DNA of 64,000 nt from Bolinopsis microptera (Eukaryota > Ctenophora > Tentaculata > Lobata > Bolinopsidae), in assembly GCF_026151205.1 (NCBI RefSeq), contig NC_087074.1, positions 16,999,962 through 17,063,961 on the forward strand. The letters are read 5' to 3'. The translations under genes and the position numbers were made by a program. This document shows, piece after piece, positions 54,803 to 64,000 of the stretch (positions are counted from its first letter, which is position 1; each line of letters opens with the position of its first letter). The notes beneath the pieces were generated by a model. That model made no database searches. It had not been told where the DNA came from and worked only from the letters and a program-made list of their open reading frames with translations.

Positions 54803-55282
54803 GATCTTCAGCTAGTGTCGGCTATTCTCCTAGCTGGTGTCGGCTATTCTCCTAGATTTACAATCTAACAACTTAACAAAACACAAGCAACCAAATTAAA
54901 TCTCTTGAACTTGTAGTGTCGGGATGAATTGATTCTTTAACCCGAACACAAAAAGAATGAAGGAAGGTATAACTACACACGACTCAGGTATACAATAGGT
55001 TTGGCGAGCACTACTCATTTTACCACACCACACCAACATAACGTCTATAATTATTAGCTGACAAAAGGTGCAACACTGACCAATAGCGACACTGCAAACT
55101 GTCACGTGCCTCACGGTACCGTGCTCTTACTCACAACGTACCTTTCTCCCCAGCCTCCCTTTCACCTGACGCAGTGTTTTACCATTGACATGAACAACTG
55201 CGTAATTCACAGCTCCAAATATAGTTTTTAAGAATGGAATAAAATTAGTAGGATCTGATATGGTAAAATTATCAGGGTTAAT
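54803..55282. other. Possible bidirectional promoter region
   Basis: The FAM177-like gene (-) and the secreted-protein gene (+) diverge from this 480-bp interval. A 20-bp GCTAGTGTCGGCTATTCTCC unit is repeated at 54811-54853. No TATA box was recognised. Confidence 0.35.
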
Positions 55283-56177
55283 ATGGATAACCTCGTGACG
55301 TCTCTACTGGTTCTGCTGATCATGTCTTACAGCGCTGCAGGTGGGCCCACTTTATCTTATTCAATAATATATTTCAATAGTCTAAACGTATAGACTTACT
55401 GGGCAGTGGGCACGGCACCGATGATTGGTATTGTTCTTTTAGTATATCATGAAACAATTCATTTGTCCACTTATTTCGAGTGTTTTATATAGTCTAACAG
55501 TTTGATAAATATTTATGTCCGATGAGAAATTCCCTGTTCCTAAAAGTATAATTCAAGTTTAATATAATTTACATTGTTTCCAAAATGGATAAACAAACAT
55601 TTCAGAGGTTAGACTGAGCTTTCTTAGCCCAGTATTTGCGTTCGGTGACTTACAATATAGCACTCCTGACACCCAAGACAAAGGAAGCGGTCCTTTCCTA
55701 GACTTCCCGCTACCTGCCGGTATAATCATCAGCACAGACACCTCCTTCGAAGTGAACCTGAATTTAGCTGCTGTCAATAAAGGAAGCGTCTGGCTGGACA
55801 TACTGGACGATAACGAGGAGTCCGGGATGAGGTTCCGGCTGATAGTGGAGTCCCCGACCCAGTGCGTGGTCAGGTTTCGTAAGAAAACCCCGGATCAGAA
55901 CAGTTGGCAGGAAATGATAGACAACCAGTTCGACGCGGCTGTGCTAAAAGTGGGCTTCAACAAAATAACGATCGCGACAGTGGGGACGGAGTATATCACT
56001 GTAGTGAATGGAGTGGAGCTGCACCTGGAGAATACAGTTCCAGTGGACTCAGCCGTCCTGGTGCAAGTCTCTAAGATACAGATCAGACTGGATAAGAACG
56101 ACAATAGTGTAGAGTACGGGGAAAGCTCTGTGCTGGCTCCGGGACCAGGTATGATATTTGTATTTATTTGTGCTTAA
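55283..56177 (+). CDS. Predicted secreted beta-rich protein
   Basis: Exon 55283-55340 encodes MDNLVTSLLVLLIMSYSAA, a typical signal peptide, and joins in phase to exon 55606-56148 (GAG VRL). The mature part is about 180 residues of alternating strands: LSFLSPVFAFGDLQY, IIISTDTSFEVNLNLA, SVWLDILDD, MRFRLIVESPTQCVVRFRKK, VLKVGFNKITIATVG, YITVVNGVELHL, AVLVQVSKIQIRLD. The order of a long sandwich with a VNGVELH turn recalls galectin or other lectin-like jelly rolls, but key galectin residues are not evident. There is a single Cys after the signal peptide. The exon may splice at GGACCAG|GTATGA or read through to the TAA at 56177. Coding is well supported, function is unknown. Confidence 0.75.
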
Positions 56178-58024
56178 TAACTCTAGTCTCTACAATATTC
56201 GAATATAGAAAAGCTCGTAGACGGGTACCCGGCAGTTGGAATCGTGTTTTCGGACCCTTGACTCTGACATATGTGATCAACAGAGTCTTTCGCCCATAAC
56301 TCATCAAGATCGCGTTTTATTTTAAGTACCATTATAATGTAGGATGATTCGGAAAAGGTGTCCGAAATTACATCGGTTCTTTATGGATTTTATCTGCTTA
56401 GTACTCTTTTGAAAGACATCTCGTTCGAATGTGATTAGATATGCTCTTAGAGTGACTTTATGATCGGACCTCATCATAAACCCTCAGTGCACCGTTCTTG
56501 CACGTCTCTCGTGCAACAATTATCTCCTCTCCAAGAAATAGCCTACATATAATTTATTGAGCGGGTCCAGCTTGAATATTGCGACAAAACACAACTATAA
56601 ATTGCGCTACACACTATCCTGGCTCAGAGTTACTTCTAGCAAAACAACAAATATAGTTCCTACCTCAGATATCCTAGTTAACATTTCTCCGGCTCTCCCT
56701 GGCGTGAGAAGCAAAAACATCAACACAGTCGCTGATATCGGATACAAGTTGCAAAGGTGTTATAACTAGCGTGGATAACTTGAAACTTAGAGTACAAGTT
56801 GAAGTTATACTCGGTACTGAATATACCTTACAAAATAAAAGCTAAACATTAAGTTTAACAATCTTGCAACATTGAACGTCAAGTGAAAAGTTCGAATATT
56901 TTGTAGGACAAATTAAGTCGACTTATTTTAAGATAAACAAGAAAAGATATGAACGAATTTGATAATAACGGGTTTTATTATACTGATTACGCAGCCCATA
57001 ATAAATATTAACTATTATTGTGCTGAACACATTATATTGTTAGCCTGAAAATTTATGGCATCGGTTTTTGTACAAGAATTTGCTTCATATAAAGGCCCTT
57101 GCCCCTTAGTACAATAAAAAAGTCTCCAATTCAGCCCCCCCCCCCCCCCCGCCCCCCCCGAGTTCTACTCTTATCTGAACCTCTACTGACGGTAGGGGCC
57201 TGGGTAAGGGTTAAAGTTAAGATAAGTACCCTGACTCAGGACTCCTGAGTCAGGGCGTTATGGGGCTACACAAAATGTGAATGAAGCTTTACTTGCATAC
57301 CTTTCAGCTGCAACTAACTCCGTACACAAATCATTTAATTGGGCTGATCCTGACAGACTGAGGCATAAATTACTCTAAAAAAGCTCATAAGATTAAAAGA
57401 GACAAATATTAAGGGTGCAGCACAATTACAGTTGATATAATCCAAGTAATAATCAACAATGTCTGGAAAGTTATGAAAATAATAATATGTTCCAACTGAT
57501 TTTTCAAAACGAGAGGCGACGAAATATGAAAAACCTACATTTCTAGACAAAACTTCTAGAAAACATTGCAACTCAGAGATATATACTAAGTCGTATTTGA
57601 TGTCATCAACTATTAGTTTTACGTCTCAGAACTACACATCTTTTAAATATATATCAGTTGTTAGTTGTATTTGTAAGCAACGTGAAGCTCCAATGACCAC
57701 ATATACACTTCTGTTTATTGTACTATTGTCTTATTATGTACGACTTTTAAAGTTGTGCTTTTGTGAAGAATTTCAAATGAGATATCAGATATCAAATTCA
57801 TCAAAATAGATTTCTCTTGAAAAGCTGTAATTATTTTATGTGGAGGAGAATAAAATTAGCCTGTGTTCTTACGCAGGATTTGAGATCTAAAATAAAGGTT
57901 ATTGATTTTCTTTGTTAGATTTGATAGAGGATCATAATAGAATATAGGTGGAATCTAGCTAATTGCATGCAGCATTAGTAAATTAGGCGGGAAAGTAATA
58001 AAATAATTTAAGTTTAAAAAGCTT
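56178..58024. other. AT-rich interval, C run and small palindromes
   Basis: No gene supported. A C-rich tract lies at about 57136-57161, and CTGACTCAGG / CCTGAGTCAGG form a short palindrome at about 57231-57255. Any further exons of the secreted-protein gene were not recognised. Confidence 0.4.
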
Positions 58025-58194
58025 AAGGGTCTGTCCACACTACGCCACGTAAAATCCGTGCCTCTATTCCCCGAGAGTTTCCACGCCAACTGGCAGGAGC
58101 TCTGCCCACACTACGCGCCTCGTTGTGTGAATCCGGTTTTTTTTGACCCACGCCATGTGGCCCGTCACCACATGGCGTAGTGTGGGCAGACCTT
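58025..58194. mobile_element. 170-bp inverted-repeat MITE
   Basis: The left end AAGGGTCTGTCCACACTACG and right end CGTAGTGTGGGCAGACCTT are imperfect mirror images. Both halves repeat CCACACTACGC. No clear target duplication was seen. Confidence 0.65.
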
Positions 58195-58217
58195 CGGGGA
58201 AAAGAGGCGTAGTACAA

Positions 58218-58332
58218 TATAGTGGTGTTACTAAGACAGTGTTAGTAACCTACACGCTAATAGAGTGGTGTTACTAAGACAGTGTTAGTAACCTACACGC
58301 TAATACAGCCTATTAGCGTGTAGGTTATTAAG
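58218..58332 (+). repeat. 46-bp tandem duplication with inverted end
   Basis: AGTGGTGTTACTAAGACAGT and the following CCTACACGCTAATA are repeated twice. AACCTACACGCTAATA is then mirrored by TATTAGCGTGTAGGTT, so the end can form a stem of about 15 bp. Confidence 0.85.
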
Positions 58333-61040
58333 CAACTAGATGTCTAACACTGTTGCAAGCTATCACACGATCTTACTGCTGTTCTTATAATTACTGATGC
58401 TTTTAATAAGTTAAATGATAATTTGTTTTAGTCTTGATTTAATATGGTAGTAGTACAGTGTTTCCCTTTATAACTGCGTTAAAGAGGGGGCCGATGGGAT
58501 ACTTTCCAACCAAAACCCTTATATTATATATATATATTATATATACATGTATATATACTGACATGTCAGTATATTTCAATAAGCTTGTTTACAAAGTGAG
58601 AGAAATATATACAGGGTGTACCGTAGAAAGTGTGACTTTTTTCCACTTTGCAGTTGCATTTTGTAGACGGAGCATATCCTGACTGTCACCAACCAATATT
58701 GGCAAAATGTCAAGGGACAATAACTTTAAGAAGAAAGTAACACGGCAAATACCAGTGAGGGGTGGGGGTGAGGGGTGGGACGGCCTATAGTAACGTGGCA
58801 AATAATTAATGTTCCTAGATGTATTACGACAATTTATTGATTTCTGAAGTTTAAATTTGTATAGTGTACGATCACTCGCCATCCCTTTGGTGTACGTCAA
58901 AAAATTAAAATTAAAATTAAATGAAGAGCTATCAAAGTAACAAATGTAAGCAATTGTGAATTCTAGATTTCCAGTAAGCTGAGATAAACAGAGCGGTTCT
59001 GTCCTCAAATCCGAAATGACGAAATAAGGAGTTTGAGTAGCTACAACTACACGCAACAAACCAGGCTTAGTGGAATATTAGAGGAGCTTCCTGGCTGAGA
59101 CATTGGCTGCAGCAGCCTGTTTAGCTTGCTGTAACGTAGTAATGGGCCCCTCGGTACTCCAGCTCCGGTCCCGGAAATTTAATGCACTAAGTGGTCAAGC
59201 TAAATTTATAGATGAGGTCAATTGCAGGGGTTATGGGCCCATTCTAAATGTATACTACAGTTAGGGAGGGATTGCATATTCGCATTGTATTCTGTCTAAT
59301 ATTATGGGTCTCAAAGTTCAAATAAGCTTATAAAGGACAAAGGCTAAGCCTACATTAAGCATGTTTTCCTTTAGCGATTCATAAATCATGCAAAGAAGGG
59401 AGGAGGGTTCATACAAATACAATGTATGTAAGTATAGGAGTGAGGGGTTGGGATGGGTTCATACGAAGAGTTTGCGGAGGGGGTGGACTTCATACAAAGA
59501 ATGCGGAGGGGTGGGGTTTATGCAAAGAATGGGGGTATGAAAGGGTTTTATGTAAAGATTGGGGGCGGGGGGGGGGGGGGGGGGTTTAGGGTTAATGCAT
59601 AGAAGCCAACTGTTGTTATGAAACTAGTTAAGAAGATATATTTAATATGGCCGCAAAATAGTTCGCAAAGATTACTAATTGAGTAAGCGGCAGTTGGTTC
59701 CTGCAATTAATTTATAATGAGTTATTAAAGTGCCTTTGTTGCAGCGATCTGTGCACTACCCACAGTAACTGTAAGCTGAGTTAGATCCAACAAAACATGA
59801 CCTCTACTGGAGGAGGCTCGACATGTAGCTAGCTAGTTGCTCACGCTCTATATTATATTATATATAGCTTTATATTATATTATATACAGCTTTATATTAT
59901 ATTACATATTAGCTCCATCAAATGAATTGCATTGTGAGAGTCTACACGTGACGCACTGCTTGTGCTCAAGCAGTGAGTGCGGCGTGAAATTGGTCGGATT
60001 CTTGCACAAGTGCGTTACCTACAAAAGCAATTTCACAAATTACTTAAGTACCGAAAGCAGTTCCAAAAAGTGTAGAAAATGTTCAACAAATAGACATTAA
60101 ACTACTATACAGTCACGATGTAGCGAATGTTTCAAGGATACCCGATATAACTGGTTTCTTAAATAGCTGAAACATCTCCCCCCCACCCTCCCCGATTTGA
60201 GCCCCTTCACACTAATAGAGATGTTGGTCATCGCCTATTTTAATATCTATTTGAGTTCGCGGCTTTCTCAATACAAGGGGCTATCAAGAACGATCTCTTA
60301 GAAGCAAATTGCAGTATAAAATAGTGAAGGTAAGCTGTAGTGATAAGGGGTATATTGGAACATCGCAATTCGTATAAACATTACTTGGATAATACGAATT
60401 TAAACAAAGAACACTCCACGTGTAAACAAAGTAAGATCACTGTTACTGTAACATGCAATATTGCAAAGGAATCCGTCACTAAATCCAGGATAAGAAGAAA
60501 CCATGTAAAAGTCAGCAACTCAGACTCGTTGCTAGGGACCCTGAACTCCAGATGTCGAGATATTGTGTAACGGGCTGCATGTTCAGTAGCCAGGTAACAT
60601 GTCCGGCTGAATATTCGCTAATTCTGGGGTGACACACACGCGGTGTGTACCGAGTGGGATTGCAAGCTGAATCACTAGCTGGGAGGATGGTACCTAGCTG
60701 GAACCATGTGAACCATGACAATAACTATTTAGCTAGTCATGTAAATCAATGTACAGATGACGAATCTGCTAGAATCACTACTGGACGATGCCTATAACGA
60801 TGCCTATAACGATGCCTATAACGATGTATAACAATAGAGTTTAAGTGAATCATCGGACAGTCTGGCAGTACCGTGCCCTAGCTAGAGAGCCTACGCCCTA
60901 CATGAGAGCAGTTCTACCGTTGTTAAACGGCTCCGTGGTGACAGGACTCTCAACTATTTCATTGTCTAACACTTCATTATCATTAACAATTAATGATTAA
61001 ACTATTGTTCGTCTTCTCCCTCTATCGCATTCCTGATCTT
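58333..61040. other. Gene-poor interval with low-complexity tracts
   Basis: No gene supported. It contains AT palindromes (58520-58560, 59845-59905), a G run at about 59564-59584, and four GATGCCTATAAC steps at 60785-60830. Confidence 0.4.
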
Positions 61041-61049
61041 TATCTTGTG

Positions 61050-61692
61050 TTCCACATCCTGTCACAGTGTCACATCCTGTTACAGTGTCACATCCTGTCA
61101 CAGTGTTATATCCTGTCCCAGTGTCACATCCTGTCACAGTGTTATATCCTGTCACAGTGTCACATCCTGTTACAGTGTCACATCCTGTCACAGTGTTATA
61201 TCCTGTCCCAGTGTCACATCCTGTCACAGTGTTATATCCTGTCACAGTGTCCACTGTCCAAGTGTCACATCCTGTCACAGTGTTATATCCTGTCCCAGTG
61301 TCACATCCTGTCACAGTGTTATATCCTGTCACAGTGTCACATCCTGTCACAGTGTTATATCCTGTCACAGTGTTATATCCTGTCCCAGTGCCACATCCTG
61401 TCACAGTGTCCACTGTCCAAGTGTCACATCCTGTCACAGTGTTATATCATGTCACAGTGTCACATCCTGTCACAGTGTCCAAGTGTCACATCCTGTCACA
61501 GTGTTATATCCTGTCACAGTGTCACATCCTGTCACAGTGTTATATCCTGTCACAGTGTCACATCCTGTCACAGTGTTATATCCTGTCACAGTGTTATATC
61601 CTGTCCCAGTGCCACATCCTGTCACAGTGTCCACTGTCCAAGTGTCACATCCTGTCACAGTGTTATATCATGTCACAGTGTCACATCCTGTC
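61050..61692 (+). repeat. 18-bp minisatellite, about 35 copies
   Basis: Unit TCACATCCTGTCACAGTG alternating with TTATATCCTGTCACAGTG and rarer CCCAGTG or CCACTGTCCAAG variants. The unit is six codons, so all three plus frames and one minus frame stay open (HPVTVS, SCHSVT, ILSQCH, TGCDTV). The alternation gives a higher-order period of 36 bp or more. Treated as repeat, not gene. Confidence 0.95.
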
Positions 61693-62625
61693 AGATGTTG
61701 CTAAATTGTCTGACTCAAAACACTTGATTGGCGGAAGGTGTAGAAGCAGTGCAAATCTAAGAGCCAATCTAAACTACCAAACATTACAGTACAGCTGTAT
61801 GAGCAGGTATCTGGTATCGGAAGAAAATGCACTTTAAGTTCAGAAACCCGACAAAGGGCGAGCCTTAAAGTTTAAAATGAGCGGTGAAAATAGGCTTCTG
61901 GTAAAGTTTGTTAATTTACAAGCGAGGAACCTTGAGAGGTAAAGGTCTCTACTGGAATGAGGCCATTAGAGAAGGAGTTAGGTTTACAGATCCCCAAATC
62001 GATCAGGAATCTATTATACTGGATATGACGCAATTCATCTCTTTAACAACTCCAGCCATATGTCCTACTCTTAATTTACACCACCCAGCAGTAATAAGTA
62101 AGATCGGTTTGTTAATTTACACCACCCAGCAGTAATAATAAGTAAGATCGGTTTGTTTGATAATTTAATAGCTGGTTACACTTGTGACTTGCAGATCTCT
62201 CGTTTCCGTTTCGGTGTAGTTGCTTGCAGGAGGTAGGTATCTAGCTGTACTGGTAGCTAGGAGGGGTAAACAGTTGTTAAACTTAAAGTTAATACGAGAT
62301 AGTTGCAGGTGAGATAGTTGTGTTGACAACTTATAGCCAGGGACTGGAAGGTACGTTGTACGTCCTGCATCTGCAGTTAAGTCGAACAAGTTGCAGTAAA
62401 ACACCGCTGATCATATGTGTTTTGGTGGAAAGTCTTTGTTGACTTTAAGGAATGCAGGATAAGCAATCTATATTCAACATATGCTGTTAAACCTAAACTT
62501 TTAACACTCTAGAAAATTCAGTTTGTAAAACATTGCACCTTCAATCTTCATCCCCCACACTTCTCCCAGTTTCCTTCCTTGTCCCAAATTTCTCAACTTA
62601 TATTTTTTTATAACGTGGAAATAAC
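61693..62625. other. Non-coding interval with a small duplication
   Basis: No gene supported. A 28-bp segment, TTAATTTACACCACCCAGCA plus GTAATAAT, occurs at about 62070 and 62111. The 79-codon minus frame at 62165-62404 has no recognisable features. Confidence 0.4.
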
Positions 62626-62627
62626 TA

Positions 62628-63485
62628 GTAGAGGCTCTTACGGGCATTGTCTGCTCGATACGCTAGGGACCCCAGATACACCTTACTAGACGTAATTTTG
62701 ACCGTAGAATCGATTAAAAGTGGTTTCAAGATGATTAGACTGATTTTTCTGGGTTAAAATTGCAAAAAAACCGATTTTTGGGCCAAAAATAGGCCAAAAA
62801 ACCATGTTTTTTGATATTTTGAGCAAGTTAATTTTGTTGGCATGTCGGCAAAACTTGCATAGAGATAGCTGAAAGACAGCCGCACAAGATGGTATAAAAA
62901 TAAAACAAATCCCTCTATTTTTTCTGGGGTAAAAATCCAAAAAAGTGGTAAAAATTTTGACTTTTTTGCTTCAAGTTTGAATAATTTTTTGCAGTTGTAT
63001 TTAATCAACCCAAAAATAGTTTCATCGTGTTTGCCTAAATTTTTCCTTTCCGAGAAGTACCCACTTCATATACTTTATCGAAGTTTGAATATTGTCACTC
63101 CGCAAGCGTTTTTGCCAAATTTTCGACGCGCACTACGCGCAAAAGCATTTAGTTGTTATCAATTGGCACCCGCGCGTTCATCATAAATTTCAAACAGCTA
63201 TAACTCAGCGAGATTATGTCCGTTCTGGCTCATATTTTCACACCAAATAGAAAATAATGTGATCTTGTTGCTGACAAAATATGAATATAATTACTCTATT
63301 TGCCTTAGAGTAATAGACTGTCAAAGTTTAAAACGCGCATTGGTATAGCACGTGACTAATAAGGCCAAATTTATACTTCTTAACATATTATCGATCCTTA
63401 GACATCATACTATTGTGTCCAATTAGCGGTTAGGTCTCTAAACTCGTAGCAGAAAACACGTCTTTTTGCCCGTAAGAGCCTCTAC
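62628..63485. mobile_element. 858-bp TA-target inverted-repeat element
   Basis: The ends GTAGAGGCTCTTACGGGCA and TGCCCGTAAGAGCCTCTAC are perfect 19-bp mirror images and are each flanked by TA. This fits Tc1/mariner-type target choice, but no transposase ORF is present. The internal sequence is AT-rich with GGGCCAAAAATAGGCC-like steps. Judged a non-autonomous element. Confidence 0.75.
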
Positions 63486-63739
63486 TAAACACAACGTTTT
63501 GCAAAATTATTCGCTTTACCAACTGTTAGTGTTCACCCAAGTACAAACCTTTAATATTTCAATTAACGGGTGATGCGATAGTGATACTCGTAAAATATTT
63601 GTTCCAAATATTAGACCGTCGACGAGTCCAACTCGGCGCGCGTCTTGGTAGGTAATATAAACATACAACATTTTCAACTGATCCACGATTATATATAGAT
63701 TATATATAGATGGAGATACCCATGATACCCATGATACAT

Positions 63740-63826
63740 TACCTGAGGACCCCAGGCTATTATGTTCATTATGTTCATTAACGAATAAAGATTTGGCGGA
63801 ATGACAGGCTGAGCGCGGCCCAGTAA
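63740..63826 (+). repeat. Second copy of the 16347-16446 repeat
   Basis: CCAGGCTATTATGT, AATAAAGATTTGGCGGAATG and ACAGGCTGAGCGCGGCCCAG recur in the same order. The 63480-63740 stretch before it also has blocks reminiscent of 15940-15985 in inverted orientation (for example a GAGTATCAC...ACCCGTTAA block). Confidence 0.7.
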
Positions 63827-63989
63827 ATGATACACAGTATATAATAAGTGCGCTCTTATATTATTCTAATATATTAGTCTAAAAACTATGCTCTTCTGCG
63901 CGCGTCTCGTCGGTGCACGCCGCACGGTCAACAGTGTTACAATGAGTCTAAGCCCTGAGGCAGGCACGGTGTCACCAGTACGTTAGTTA

Positions 63990-64000
63990 GGGGCCATCTA
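63990..64000 (+). mobile_element. Left end of a second TTA-flanked MITE
   Basis: TTA is followed by GGGGCCATCTA, exactly the first 11 bases of the MITE at 41166, cut by the window end. Confidence 0.6.

Noticed and set aside
60993-61837. Overlapping 146-256-codon ORFs
   Set aside because: They are products of the 18-bp repeat; several frames are equally open.
62686-63008. Two 84-codon minus-strand ORFs
   Set aside because: They lie inside the TA-flanked element, are Phe/Lys-rich from AT bias, overlap each other and show no transposase motif.

Overview
This window is nuclear DNA from an animal, most likely a non-vertebrate. The evidence is spliced genes with GT-AG introns whose codon phases close exactly, animal-type domains (SH3, PH, calponin homology, M16A peptidase, FAM177-like), two different non-LTR retrotransposons, a tRNA-derived SINE, several inverted-repeat DNA elements and many minisatellites. 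I cannot name the species. No prokaryotic features, rRNA, functional tRNA or CRISPR array were seen.

Layout. 0.4-1.2 kb: a decayed LINE ORF1. 2.0-11.1 kb (+): a multi-exon gene with a helical N-terminus, a ubiquitin-like stretch, an SH3 domain, a complete PH domain and possibly part of a RhoGAP domain. Intron 3 of this gene holds a SINE and a 5'-truncated APE-type LINE. 11.3-14.8 kb (-): an insulysin-like M16A metallopeptidase gene, convergent with the first gene, with at least four frameshifts but almost no nonsense codons. 14.9-19.0 kb: a 4.1-kb inverted-repeat element flanked by a perfect 8-bp duplication, with no transposase seen. 20.4-23.0 kb: small uncertain exons, including a coiled-coil gene on the minus strand. 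22.2-37.1 kb (-): a ten-exon gene of about 1274 codons with N-terminal coiled coils, a long disordered middle containing a hydrophobic segment, and a C-terminal CH domain of the cytospin/smoothelin type. An intronless 448-codon ORF lies inside one of its introns. 37-41 kb: hairpins, LINE debris and a MITE. 41.7-50.7 kb: a large 23-bp minisatellite split by an apparently intact two-ORF LINE with RNase H. 51-64 kb: mostly non-coding, with a FAM177-like gene, a gene for a predicted secreted protein, further minisatellites and MITEs.

The most unusual pattern is that three minisatellites have units that span an exon-intron junction of the adjacent gene: a 3' splice site at the PH exon, and 5' splice sites in the M16 and CH genes. 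Each array therefore carries many decoy copies of a real splice site. A fourth array may be another case. The second most unusual object is the 4.1-kb inverted-repeat element with termini built from short GCGCTATCTA/GATGACGCTA units.

The genes show no operon-like logic. They are independent animal genes embedded in repeat-rich DNA. Every exon model here was made by eye from splice-site phase and protein-family resemblance, without database searches.
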